A stretch of 64,000 bases of DNA from CAYRNR01 sp964425605 (GTDB lineage Bacteria; Myxococcota_A; UBA796; UBA9615; CAYRNR01). A program made the position numbers and the translations under genes. Position 1 is the first letter of the stretch. Every line of letters starts with the position of its first letter. Positions 8,460-17,666 of the stretch are shown here, in pieces. The DNA lies in NCBI GenBank assembly GCA_964425605.1, contig CAYRNR010000023.1, positions 1 to 64,000 of the forward strand. Reading direction: 5' to 3'. The notes beneath the pieces are model-generated. The model had not been told where the DNA came from and made no database searches. It saw only the letters and a program-made list of their open reading frames with translations.

Positions 8460-10250
8460 TTGCCCGATCAGACCACCCCAATCGACGCGCCGTCCGTGGC
8501 CGAGCTGGGCCTGGACGAGGACAGCGAGGCGTCCGAGCATTCGGAGGTGAGGATCTCCACCGCCGAGCAGCTGGAGCAGACCCGGGCGGAGCTCGACCGC
8601 TACAAGCTCAAGGCCTCGCGACTGGACAACCGCGTCTTCCAGATGCGGACCTTGCTGCAGTCGGGCAAGGGCTTCTCCGAGATCATGAACATCGAGTCGT
8701 TGCTCGACGCCTTCCAGGCCGTGTGCCGCGAGCGCTACGGCGTCGAGACCTCCGCGATGATGCTCGTGGACGACCTGGATCCCAACGAGGTCTTCTACCG
8801 GGTCCGCTCCTTCCACGGGCTGCCGCACACCTTCGTCGACGTGGACGGCGAACAGGAACAGATGCTGCTGTTCAAGATCCCCCACGACCAGGGCATGCTG
8901 TGGCAGGTGATCCACCAGGGTCACGTGTTCAGCGTCCGGGACATGGAGGGGCGCCCGCGCTTCGCCACCGCGGCCCGGCACTGGAACCTCGAGGTGCTGG
9001 AGTCCGACGTCTGGGTGCCCCTGATCCACGGCAGCGAGGTGCTGGGCATCCTCACCCTGGGCACCTGCGAGGACGGCTCGCAGATCCCCGAGGAGGAGTT
9101 CGACTTCCTCGAGGAGATCGCCAACGTCGCCGCCACGAACATCGACTCCACCCTCAAGTACGAGAAGAACTCCCGCATCCTGTCCAACCTGCGCACCCTG
9201 TACGACGTCAACCAGCAGCTGGCCAACGTCAACGACTTCAAGCAGCTGTCCATCGAGACGCTGGCCACGGCCGTGGGCGCCCTCAACGCGCAAAAGGCCA
9301 ACCTGATGCTGTACAACGCCGAGACCCAGCAGCTGGAGATCAAGGTGGTGTGGGGCAACATCCCCGACCACGTGCGCGACGCCATCAACGACGGCCGCAT
9401 GGAGACCAAGACCTTCGGCATCGGCGAGGGGGTGGCCGGCGAGTCGGCCCAGAAGCGCAAGCCGGTTCGCATGAACAACCGCACCGATATCCGGCAGGTG
9501 GGCCGCAACATGGTCTACTGCATCCTCGCCGTGCCGATGATCTACGGCGGTGAGGTGGTCGGCGTGATGACCCTGACCAACAAGGTCAAGACCGACGACG
9601 AGGGGGAGCTGGTCCTGGACACCCTGGGACGGTTCGGCGAGGAGGACGAGTCGCTGCTGCTGGGTCTGGCCGACAACGCCGCGGTCAACCTGCACAAGGC
9701 GCGGCTGTACAGCGCGTCCATCACCGACCGGCTGACCGGCCTGTACAACGCCCGTCACTTCGAGTCGCGCCTGGACGGCTGCGTGGCCCAGGCCGTGCTC
9801 GACGGCGAGCCCCTGGCCCTGGCGGTCACCGACATCGACCACTTCAAGCGGTTCAACGACACCTACGGCCACCAGGCCGGGGACTTCGTGCTCGCCGAGA
9901 CGGCCCGCTTGCTCGGTGAGACGGTGCGCGAGGAGAGCCTGGACGCCGCCTTCCGCTACGGCGGCGAGGAGTTCTGCATGGTGATGCCCAACACGGACGT
10001 CGCCACCGCGGGCAAGTTGCTCGAGGGCTACCGCAAGCGGATCGAGGAGGCTCGCTTCGACTACGAGGGCCAGGAACTCCGCGTGACCGTGTCGGTGGGC
10101 CTGTCCGCCTGCCCCAAGGACGCCATGTCCCGCGTCACCCTCTTCGAGTTCGCCGACACCGCCCTGTACGCGTCCAAGGAGGGCGGCCGAAACCGGGTCA
10201 GCCGATACGCCGAGGGCGAGTCCGTGCTCGTGACGGACGTCCAGGACTGA
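8460..10250 (+). CDS. GAF-GAF-GGDEF diguanylate cyclase
   Basis: A 596-residue cytoplasmic protein without membrane segments. After a short coiled-coil-like N-terminus come two GAF sensor domains (about 65-215 and 235-410) and a GGDEF domain (about 425-585). The catalytic motif is GGEEF near residue 501, compatible with active synthesis of c-di-GMP from two GTP. The four residues where the inhibitory I-site RxxD normally sits read ESLD, so classical product inhibition is probably absent. The TTG start is preceded by GGAGG five bases upstream. It is sandwiched between two paralogous PilZ proteins. Confidence 0.92.
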   Translation: MPDQTTPIDAPSVAELGLDEDSEASEHSEVRISTAEQLEQTRAELDRYKLKASRLDNRVFQMRTLLQSGKGFSEIMNIESLLDAFQAVCRERYGVETSAMMLVDDLDPNEVFYRVRSFHGLPHTFVDVDGEQEQMLLFKIPHDQGMLWQVIHQGHVFSVRDMEGRPRFATAARHWNLEVLESDVWVPLIHGSEVLGILTLGTCEDGSQIPEEEFDFLEEIANVAATNIDSTLKYEKNSRILSNLRTLYDVNQQLANVNDFKQLSIETLATAVGALNAQKANLMLYNAETQQLEIKVVWGNIPDHVRDAINDGRMETKTFGIGEGVAGESAQKRKPVRMNNRTDIRQVGRNMVYCILAVPMIYGGEVVGVMTLTNKVKTDDEGELVLDTLGRFGEEDESLLLGLADNAAVNLHKARLYSASITDRLTGLYNARHFESRLDGCVAQAVLDGEPLALAVTDIDHFKRFNDTYGHQAGDFVLAETARLLGETVREESLDAAFRYGGEEFCMVMPNTDVATAGKLLEGYRKRIEEARFDYEGQELRVTVSVGLSACPKDAMSRVTLFEFADTALYASKEGGRNRVSRYAEGESVLVTDVQD

Positions 10251-10294
10251 GGACCGCTCCCGCCGGCTCTCGCGTTCCCGCGCGCGCCGCCGCG

Positions 10295-10303
10295 TGGTAG
10301 CCT
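10295..10303 (+). promoter_or_regulatory. extended -10-like promoter motif (TGGTAGCCT)
   Basis: TG-G-TAGCCT lies 38 bases upstream of the GTG at 10342, so the second PilZ gene probably has its own promoter although it follows the cyclase by only about 90 bases. Confidence 0.4.
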
Positions 10304-10341
10304 GTTGCGGCTGGTGGGGAGGTGCCGAGGAGGACTGTGCA

Positions 10342-11535
10342 GTGCCGGTCAGCGGCGACGCCACACTCAGCCCCTGCTTCATCCCGGCGAGGCTGTACCT
10401 CGACGACGCGGTCCACGACGTCAACCTGACGCGCATCGGCCCCGATCAGGCCCTCATCTCCTCCAGCGCCCCCGTGGACGTGGGAGCCGAGGCCGCCCTC
10501 GAGCTCAACCGCCCCACCGATGGCCAGCGCGTGCGCATCCCGGTCCGCGTGACCTCTGTCCGGCGCGAGGGCAACCTGCGCGGCTGGACCCCGTCGTTGC
10601 TCGTGGTCTTCGACCAGCCCCTCGACCAGGGTCAGGAGGTGGGATACGAGGAGACCCAGGAGCTCAGCTACTCCATGGACGACGACTCGTCGGCCTTCGA
10701 GCACTTCACCATGGAGGAGCTGCTCCCGCCCGAGCCCACCAGCCTCCACGACGACATCGAGGAACGCATCGCGGATCTACCCACGGCCCTCGATCCCCCC
10801 GCCGATGACGTGCTGCCCGAGCTCGAGACCGGCGCCTGGGAGGACATCTCCACCGACGGCGCCCCTGGCTGGGGCGGCGTCGGCGCCGAGTCCCTGCCCC
10901 CCGGCGCCCTCGATCTGCTCGAGGACGACTCCCTCGACGAGCCGGGCACCGGCGACTCCGAGCCGTCCGGCGCCAACATCTCCATCGACGCGACCCTCCC
11001 CCCCGAAGACTCGCACATGCCCCCCGGCGCCAGCCTCTCCGACGACGGCGAGCTGCCCGATCCCGACTCCCTCACCAGCTCCGAGTTCAAGGTCGACTGG
11101 CGCCCCGAGCGCGGCACCCCCCGCCGCGACAGCGCCGTCATCCCCTACCTCGACGATCCCGACGCCATCGAGCCCCTCACCGGCGAACGCGAGGCCCGCG
11201 TCCTGTCCGAGGTCGCCGTCGGCTACATGCTCGCCGGCCGCCGCCAGGCCGCCACCGTCCAGGACTTCGGCAAGGAGGGGCTCTACCTCGCCGTGGAGCA
11301 GAGCTCCACCGTCCCCACCGAGGGCGACGTCCTCCGCATCGACTTCCCCGTCGTCACCCCCTCCGAGGTGCTGATGGTCCGCATGTTCGTCCAGGTCCGC
11401 TGGAGCTACGGCGCCGCCGAGCCCGGCACCTCCGGCCGCGGCGTCGGCGTCCAGATCATCGACTTCGAGAACCCCGCCGAGCGCCAGGTCTACGAGGACT
11501 ACGTGACGAATCTGCTGGCGGACTCGACGGCCTGA
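10342..11535 (+). CDS. two-domain PilZ-like protein with degenerate ligand motif
   Basis: About 397 residues with the same plan as 7214-8419: an N-terminal PilZ-like module sharing a CFIPA segment and an RPTDG segment with its paralogue, a long acidic Pro/Asp/Glu-rich linker, and a C-terminal PilZ-like domain. The DxSxxG motif here reads D-F-G-K-E-G (Ser replaced by Gly), and the arginine motif is R-E-A-R. Binding of c-di-GMP is therefore doubtful, and the protein may act without ligand or as a partner. GTG at 10342 has GAGGAGG eight bases upstream. Confidence 0.75.
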   Translation: MPVSGDATLSPCFIPARLYLDDAVHDVNLTRIGPDQALISSSAPVDVGAEAALELNRPTDGQRVRIPVRVTSVRREGNLRGWTPSLLVVFDQPLDQGQEVGYEETQELSYSMDDDSSAFEHFTMEELLPPEPTSLHDDIEERIADLPTALDPPADDVLPELETGAWEDISTDGAPGWGGVGAESLPPGALDLLEDDSLDEPGTGDSEPSGANISIDATLPPEDSHMPPGASLSDDGELPDPDSLTSSEFKVDWRPERGTPRRDSAVIPYLDDPDAIEPLTGEREARVLSEVAVGYMLAGRRQAATVQDFGKEGLYLAVEQSSTVPTEGDVLRIDFPVVTPSEVLMVRMFVQVRWSYGAAEPGTSGRGVGVQIIDFENPAERQVYEDYVTNLLADSTA

Positions 11536-11707
11536 TACGCTCCTTCCCCCTTTCCTCGCCCCCATCGAATGACCTCCCCCCTCACCCGTCCGTCTGATCA
11601 TGGACCGGAACGAAAACCGACCCGCTGGTGTCGAAGATATCGAATGTGTTCCCCGACTCCGGAATCGCCGGTTCAAGGGATAAGGGACACGGAACACGGA
11701 GAGAACG

Positions 11708-11953
11708 GTGCGGAGACGACGTAACAACATCGAGAGCTTCACTCCCCGCCGCGACCGCCGCTGTCCCGTCTGTGGAAGTACGATTCGCGTCGATCATTTC
11801 CCGTCGGGTGCGGCCGTGCGCTGGTGCCCGGGGCGCTGCTGGGGCCGGATAGAGAGCAGCAGCGGGGACGTGATCGAGGAGACCATCAGCCGTCTACCCT
11901 ACGGCCGTGAAGCCCAGCTGGGCTCCACGATGCAGGCCAAGGCTGCGGGGTAG
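11708..11953 (+). CDS. possible small zinc-ribbon protein
   Basis: An 81-residue frame with a GTG start preceded by GGAGAG. It contains CPVCG near residue 19 and a second Cys pair, CPGRC, about 23 residues later, as in small zinc ribbons. Third codon positions are mostly G or C in the second half, less so at the start. No homologue is recognised. The remaining non-coding sequence on either side (11536-11707 and 11954-12093) shows no other gene. The frame could be real or a chance opening; I lean slightly towards real because of the Cys spacing. Confidence 0.45.
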   Translation: MRRRRNNIESFTPRRDRRCPVCGSTIRVDHFPSGAAVRWCPGRCWGRIESSSGDVIEETISRLPYGREAQLGSTMQAKAAG

Positions 11954-12008
11954 GCGGCAGGATTCAGCAGCGGCTGGGTGGCCCGGTTTGGCCCCGACAG
12001 CCCTACCA

Positions 12009-12047
12009 GGCGGTCCTATCCCCCTCCATGAGGGCCTCCCGACCGCC
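12009..12047. terminator. nested inverted repeat between convergent genes
   Basis: GGCGGTC (12009-12015) pairs with GACCGCC (12041-12047), and inside it CCCTC (12022-12026) pairs with GAGGG (12030-12034) around a CAT loop. It lies between the end of the 11708 frame and the end of the glutamate synthase operon (12094). There is no T run, so it may be a GC-type bidirectional terminator or an RNA-stabilising structure. Confidence 0.35.
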
Positions 12048-12093
12048 CGGCCGCTGCGACTACCTCCTTGTCCAGAATCCCCAATCCCAATCC

Positions 12094-14679
12094 CTACTCG
12101 ACCGGCTCCGGCGCCGTCGCCGGGACCACCTTGCGGAAGACCTCCTTGGGCCAGCGCAGGGCGCCGTCGACCATCAGCAGGTCGTAGCGGGTGTGGATGC
12201 GGAACAGCTCCTCGTTGGTGCGCAGGTAGGGCTGGAGCACGTTCCAGTCCTCCTGGAAGAAGGGATCGAAGCGTGCGCCGTTGAGCTGGGCCTCGGAAAC
12301 GGTGAAGTAGGGGTCGTTGAGGTAGCAGCAACCGCCGCTGGCCAGCGAGAACAGGTTGGTGCCGGGGTACTTGGTCTCGAGGCCGTAGACGCGGCCGTCG
12401 TCGAGGTTGCACACGCCGTTGATCACCAGGAACCCGCCGTCGGTGACGAGGCCGGCCATGAAGCTCTCGGCGGCGTAGTCGAGGCAGGTGCCGTTGACCA
12501 CCACCCGGACATTGCCCACGGCGTTGATCAGGGGGCGGCCCGCGGTGTTGCCGCGGACGTAGACCTCGCCGCCCTTGGCGCCGTACAGCAGGGTCTGCCC
12601 CACGTGACCGTGCACGATGATGCGGCCGGACTTGAGGATCTGGCCCACCTGGTCCTGGGCGTCGCCGTGGACGTGGATCTCTGCGCCGTCCATGCCGCTG
12701 CCGAGGTAGTCGCCGGACGACCCGTAGACGTCGATGTGGACGCCGCCGGAGGACGGGCCCAGGCCGCAGCCGATGAAGCGGTGCCCGCGGCACCCGTGGA
12801 CGGCGAACCTGCGCCAGCCCAGCTCGTAGGCGCGCACCAGGAGCCGGGCCACCGAGTCCGGCCCCTCGATCTCGAAGCCGCGGGCGTCGATGGCCAGCTG
12901 GCCCGAACCGGGCGATGGCGCGTCGAGGCGATCGACCGTGTCGCGATCCACGCGCTGGGACGCGTCGCCGTTGGTCACGGGCTCGCCCACGGTGGGCAGG
13001 GCCTGGAGCAGCTGGGTGATGGCCGCGGTGGTCATGGCGCGCAGCGCCGCGGGTTTCTTGTCCCCGGTGTCGTAGCGCTGGTCCAGCAGCAGCGTGAGGA
13101 ACTCCAGCGCGGCGGTTCGACGTTCGCCCCCGTCTCGGGCGGCGGACACGGCGCGGCCGAGGACGCGCTCGATCTCGGCGAAGTCCCAGCGGGGTAGGCG
13201 GCGGACGGCCTGGTCGAAGGCCGCGCGGGGGCCGGCGGCGTCGAGCAGGGTGGTCCAGTCCACCTGGACGTCGGTGGTGCCGGTGGTCGTGAGCTCGATG
13301 GGCGGCAGGGGATAGTCGGGCTGCCGGGCGCGCTCGAGGACCTCCACGGGGTTGCCGAACTTGTCGGTGCAGGTCACCGGCGAGGGCTCGGTCCCCACGG
13401 CGCCGGTGGTGAACACGAAGGAGCCACCGTCGGAGTAGCTGCCCCCGCGGGCGTTCCAGTATCGATCGGCGAGGGGGGCCACGCGGCGGTCGGTGGCCGA
13501 CAGGGACTCCAGGTATGCGTCGATGGCCTGCTTCTCGCTGGCCACGAGTCCCACCTGGACCTCGCCTCCGTGCAGGGCGAACACCTGGGGCCGGAGCATG
13601 GACGTGTCGGTGATGCCCACCAGCTGCACGGCCTGTTGCTCGTGCAACGAGCGCGCGACGATGAAGAAGAAGGGGCCGTCCGGGCTGCCGTGGAGGTGGC
13701 TCGCGCGCAGGGCGCGGTACACCCGCTGGCGGTCCTTGGGCAGCAGCTCGAAGTCCCGCTCGGTGGTGGGGGCGAGGGCCTCGGTGATGTGCTCGAGCGG
13801 ATACCCGTAGACCCGGTTGTACAGGTCGAACAGCAAGATGGCGACCTCGGTGTCCGTCAGGAACAGCGGCTCGATCCCCTTCTGGCCGAGGTACTCGACG
13901 ATGGCGCAGTAGTTGGCCAGGTCGCCGTTGTGGACCAGGGCCTCGTCGAGGCCGGCGAAGGGGTGGGCGCCGCCGGGGTGCCAGACGCGCCCCCGGGTGG
14001 GGTAGCGCTGGTGACCGATCCAGACGCGGCCGTGGAAGTCGTCGAGGAGGTAGTACTTCAGGATGTCCTCGGCGAACCCCACGCCCTTGAGGATCATCAG
14101 GTCCCGGCCGTGGCTCAGCACGAACGCGCGCGGGTCCTCGGCCGAGTACAGGGCCTTGTTCAGGGCCAGGGAGTTGCGGCTGATGAACTCGGTCTCGGCC
14201 GCCTCGCCGGGCTCGATGCCCAGCTCGCCGGCGAACCGCTGGAGCACGTCGGGCTTCACCCGGACGAAGTAGCGCACCACGTCGGGCGGCCGGAGCTCGA
14301 GCTTGCCCGCCTCGCGTGGATCGTCCACGTGGGCCAGCTCCTCGGCCTGAGCGATCTCGAAGTGCGGCGAGACGAAGGTCTGCTCCACCTCCCCGCGGAC
14401 CTCGGGATCCATCAGGGCCACGTGCAGGGCGAAGTGGGTGGGGTACTCCGGGAAACAGCCAGCCACGGCGATGCCGCCGCCCTTGCCGTTGCCGCGGTTG
14501 TTCATCTGCAGCAGGGGGCGGTGCAGGTGCTTGCCGGCCACCGGCTCCGAGGCCACGACCCCGATGACGCCGCAGCCCCCCTCGCACGCCTCCTTGGGCC
14601 GCTCCAGGGGACGCGCAGCGCCCATCTCGGCTCGCCGGGACTCCACGATGGCGCGGGCGATCAGGTGATGATCGATCAT
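12094..14679 (-). CDS. glutamate synthase subunit: glutaminase plus GXGXG domains
   Basis: An 861-residue protein. Residues 36 to about 440 are a class II glutamine amidotransferase; the nucleophile is Cys36 in GGCGVIG, which needs removal of a 35-residue leader. A linker of about 150 residues follows, then a GXGXG beta-helix (about 597-740) like the C-terminal domain of glutamate synthase. In standard bacterial GltB these two lie on either side of the FMN domain in one chain; here the FMN domain is in the neighbouring gene. The expected role is to release ammonia from glutamine and channel it to the synthase site. The ATG overlaps the upstream stop (ATGA), indicating tight coupling with 14676-17645. 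Confidence 0.85.
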   Translation of the reverse strand: MIDHHLIARAIVESRRAEMGAARPLERPKEACEGGCGVIGVVASEPVAGKHLHRPLLQMNNRGNGKGGGIAVAGCFPEYPTHFALHVALMDPEVRGEVEQTFVSPHFEIAQAEELAHVDDPREAGKLELRPPDVVRYFVRVKPDVLQRFAGELGIEPGEAAETEFISRNSLALNKALYSAEDPRAFVLSHGRDLMILKGVGFAEDILKYYLLDDFHGRVWIGHQRYPTRGRVWHPGGAHPFAGLDEALVHNGDLANYCAIVEYLGQKGIEPLFLTDTEVAILLFDLYNRVYGYPLEHITEALAPTTERDFELLPKDRQRVYRALRASHLHGSPDGPFFFIVARSLHEQQAVQLVGITDTSMLRPQVFALHGGEVQVGLVASEKQAIDAYLESLSATDRRVAPLADRYWNARGGSYSDGGSFVFTTGAVGTEPSPVTCTDKFGNPVEVLERARQPDYPLPPIELTTTGTTDVQVDWTTLLDAAGPRAAFDQAVRRLPRWDFAEIERVLGRAVSAARDGGERRTAALEFLTLLLDQRYDTGDKKPAALRAMTTAAITQLLQALPTVGEPVTNGDASQRVDRDTVDRLDAPSPGSGQLAIDARGFEIEGPDSVARLLVRAYELGWRRFAVHGCRGHRFIGCGLGPSSGGVHIDVYGSSGDYLGSGMDGAEIHVHGDAQDQVGQILKSGRIIVHGHVGQTLLYGAKGGEVYVRGNTAGRPLINAVGNVRVVVNGTCLDYAAESFMAGLVTDGGFLVINGVCNLDDGRVYGLETKYPGTNLFSLASGGCCYLNDPYFTVSEAQLNGARFDPFFQEDWNVLQPYLRTNEELFRIHTRYDLLMVDGALRWPKEVFRKVVPATAPEPVE

Positions 14680-17645
14680 GACGCCCTCCCTCGCAGCCGA
14701 AGAAGCTCACTGCGCCCGCGCAGCGCCGCCGCGCTGGGCACGCCCAGGCGCGCGAGGATCCATCTCAGCTCCGCCTCCCAGCAGCGGGCCATGTTCACGA
14801 TCCGCTGGTGGATCCAGTCCGCGTCCAGGTGGGCCTGGAGCTCCGCGTCGGTGGTGGCGATACCCCGCGGACAGCCGCGGTCCTTCTCGCAGTTGCGGCA
14901 CAGCACGCACTCGATGGCGACGAGCTCGGACGTGCCCACGACCACCCCGTCGGCGCCCAGGGCCATGGCCTTGACCATGTCCATGGGGGTGCGGATGCCG
15001 CCGGACGCGATCAGCACGATCTCGTCCCGGATTCCCTCGCCCTCGAGGAAACGGTGAGTGCGCGACAGGGCCAGCTCGATGGGCATGGCGATGTTCTTCT
15101 TGGCCACCTCGGGCGCGGCGCCGGTGCCGCCGTACGAGCCGTCCAGGTGCACGATGTTGGCGCCCGCGTGGTACGAACCCACGGCGACCATGTCCACGTC
15201 CCCGGGGGTCGAGACCTTCACCGACACCAGCAGCTCGGGGTTGATCTGGCGCACCCAGTCCACGTGCTTGCGGTGGTCCTCGATGGAGTAGACGCTGTGG
15301 AAGGGGAACGGGCTGAACAGGGCCGTCCCCGGGACGGCCTCGCGCAGCTTGGCCACCGTCGGGGTGTTCTTGTCCCCCAGCAGGTGGCCGCCCAGGCCGG
15401 GCTTGGCGCCCTGGGCGTACTTGAACTCCACCATCCGCGTCTGCTGAATGGTCTTCTCGCTGACCCCGAAGTAGCCGGTCGCGACCTGGGTGATGATGCT
15501 GCGGGCGTAGGGGGTCAGCTCCTCGGGGAAGCCGCCCTCGCCGGTGCACGTGAGCGTGCCGAGCTCGGTGGCGGCGCGGGCGCGGCCGGTCATCACCTCG
15601 CGGCTGACCGAGCCGTAGGACATCCCCCCGCCGTAGAACGGCAGCGGCAACCGGATGCGTGGCCCGAACTCGCGCCGGTTGAGGTCCAGCCCGAGGTCCA
15701 CGTCGGCCGGATCCACGGGGTCGCCCCCGGGGACCAGCTCCAGCAGGTCGAAGCCGCCGTCCGTCTCCCCCAGCGCCGTGGAGTCGCCGTGGGCCACCGG
15801 CGGCAGGCCCGCCGCCCGGTTCCAGGTCTCCACCATCAGATCGTGGGTCCAGCGGTGGTTCTCGTGGACCGCGAGACGCCGATCGCGCTGGACCTGGATC
15901 GCGCCGTTGGGGCAGCTGGCGGCACAGCCGTCGCCGCACTCGGGCCCCACGCACGCCTCCTCCAGGGGGGGAGGCGGCTCGCGCAGGCCCCCGGGCCAGC
16001 GCAGCACGCCGCGGGTGCACAGGTCCACGCAGCGGCCACACCGCTGACAGTCCTCGGTCCGCCGGACCCGGTACGGGCCATAGGCGGCGCGCATCCTGCT
16101 CTCGAACCGGGGAGCTGCCGTCCGCACGTCCGCGCCCGGTGCGGGCAGGGGACGGTCCTCGCTGGCCAGGGGGGACAGATCGTCGAAGAACTCCTTCTCC
16201 AGATCGTCCGCGAACAGCCCACGGCCCACCTCGCCGCGCAGACGCCGCACCTCGCGTATGCCCATGGCCCCGAGCACCTCCAGGAGCTGGTTGCGCCACG
16301 ACGACATGAGGTTGACGACCCGGCGAACGCCCCACTTGGGCGAGAGGTGGTCCAGGTGGAGCACGCAGCCTTCCCCGCCCTCGCAGGTCCGGCAGACGCG
16401 GCACCCCAGGGCCAGCAGCGGGGGGACGTCCAGGACCACGGCGTCGGCCCCGAGCAGGATGGCCTTGGGCAGGTGCTCCGCGCGGGCGATGCCGCCCGAC
16501 GCCAGGAGAGTGAGCTGGTCGCGGAGCCCGGCGGCCACCAGGGCCAGGTGCGTCTCCCGGATGGCCCGGGTCACCGAGGTGTGATCCCCCTGGCCGTCCG
16601 CCCAGCGGCCCAGCCAGTGGCACGAGAGGTGGATGGCGTCGATGGGACCGGCGGCCAGCGCCGCGGCGCGCTGGGGCGCGTCGGGCGTGGCGGGCAGATC
16701 CACCACCACGAGCAGGTCGCGGTTGTTCGCGCGCAGCTGGGCCACCCGGGTCTGGAGCTCCGGACCGTCGGCGAGCTCGACCACGGCGGCGTTGCGCACG
16801 AGATCGCCCGCGTCGAACAGTCCACCTCCGCCGATCGCAGGGGCCAGCTGGCCGTCGGCGCCGAAGCAGCGGTCGTCCAGGTGCACCACGGCGTGGTTGC
16901 GGTTCTCGCGCAGGTAGCGCGCGGCGCGCTGGTCGAACTCGTCGCCGCCGGTGGGCTCGCGCAGGGCGCACAGCTGGTGCAGATCGGCCAGCGCGAAGGT
17001 CTTGAGCTCCATGGCGGCGCGGAGCAGCACCGAGGAGATGCGCAGCCCGCCCGGACCGAGGGGGAGCCTCCCGAACAGCATGGGCACCGGGATCTCGCGC
17101 GTGAGCGGGATGCGGTCGAGCAGCCGGCCCTCGTCGTCGAACCGCAGGCCGCTGATGTCCGGCAGCTTGCGGCCCAGATCGAACTCGGTGGAGATGTACT
17201 CGCGGCCGTGGATCCCGTCGCGTGTGGGCCGCACGATCTCCGACATGTCGGTCCAGATGGCGTCGAACCCCTGCCCGCGGAACCGACCGCCGTAGCCTGC
17301 GCCGCGGACCGGGATCTTCCCGTCGGTGGCCTCCTGCCAGCTGGTCAGCACCGTGTCGACGTCGTAGGGGGGGGTGCCGATGGCGCCGAGTCCGGGGTTG
17401 GCCTCCACCTCCAGCGCCCGGCGGGGGCACTGCTGGACGCAGACCAGGCAGGCCCGGCAGATCTCGGAGATGGGATCGGCCATGGCCCTGGGATCGTCGT
17501 CGTCGCGCTCGTGGACTCCGTAGATGCACACGTGGGTGCACTCGCCGCACGAGATACACCGCGGATCGCGCGTCACCTGATAGCGCCCGTCGGGTCGGAC
17601 CGCCGGCTCGCTCAGCTCGGTGTGGACCTCGAACTTACCGCCCAT
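14676..17645 (-). CDS. glutamate synthase FMN/Fe-S subunit with internal duplication
   Basis: A 989-residue protein. The order is: ferredoxin-type segment with two Cys clusters (about 28-75); a first synthase-like region (about 100-490); a second ferredoxin-type Cys-rich segment (about 520-600); then the FMN-binding synthase domain (about 640-960) with a YGSVSREV motif and an ASGGI phosphate loop. Both synthase-like halves keep the same cluster pattern C-x2-C-x2-C-x5-C after an ASGGI loop, so the halves are related, but the first lacks clear equivalents of the N-terminal FMN-domain motifs and may be non-catalytic. The product would combine ammonia with 2-oxoglutarate. The ATG is preceded by AAGGGG. 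No NADPH-binding GltD-like domain is present. Confidence 0.85.
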   Translation of the reverse strand: MGGKFEVHTELSEPAVRPDGRYQVTRDPRCISCGECTHVCIYGVHERDDDDPRAMADPISEICRACLVCVQQCPRRALEVEANPGLGAIGTPPYDVDTVLTSWQEATDGKIPVRGAGYGGRFRGQGFDAIWTDMSEIVRPTRDGIHGREYISTEFDLGRKLPDISGLRFDDEGRLLDRIPLTREIPVPMLFGRLPLGPGGLRISSVLLRAAMELKTFALADLHQLCALREPTGGDEFDQRAARYLRENRNHAVVHLDDRCFGADGQLAPAIGGGGLFDAGDLVRNAAVVELADGPELQTRVAQLRANNRDLLVVVDLPATPDAPQRAAALAAGPIDAIHLSCHWLGRWADGQGDHTSVTRAIRETHLALVAAGLRDQLTLLASGGIARAEHLPKAILLGADAVVLDVPPLLALGCRVCRTCEGGEGCVLHLDHLSPKWGVRRVVNLMSSWRNQLLEVLGAMGIREVRRLRGEVGRGLFADDLEKEFFDDLSPLASEDRPLPAPGADVRTAAPRFESRMRAAYGPYRVRRTEDCQRCGRCVDLCTRGVLRWPGGLREPPPPLEEACVGPECGDGCAASCPNGAIQVQRDRRLAVHENHRWTHDLMVETWNRAAGLPPVAHGDSTALGETDGGFDLLELVPGGDPVDPADVDLGLDLNRREFGPRIRLPLPFYGGGMSYGSVSREVMTGRARAATELGTLTCTGEGGFPEELTPYARSIITQVATGYFGVSEKTIQQTRMVEFKYAQGAKPGLGGHLLGDKNTPTVAKLREAVPGTALFSPFPFHSVYSIEDHRKHVDWVRQINPELLVSVKVSTPGDVDMVAVGSYHAGANIVHLDGSYGGTGAAPEVAKKNIAMPIELALSRTHRFLEGEGIRDEIVLIASGGIRTPMDMVKAMALGADGVVVGTSELVAIECVLCRNCEKDRGCPRGIATTDAELQAHLDADWIHQRIVNMARCWEAELRWILARLGVPSAAALRGRSELLRLRGRAS

Positions 17646-17666
17646 CGTGCACGTCCCCTTCGCGAA

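Noticed and set aside
11582..11797. Minus-strand frame of 71 codons beside the zinc-ribbon candidate
   Set aside because: No ribosome binding site, no motif and poor codon pattern.
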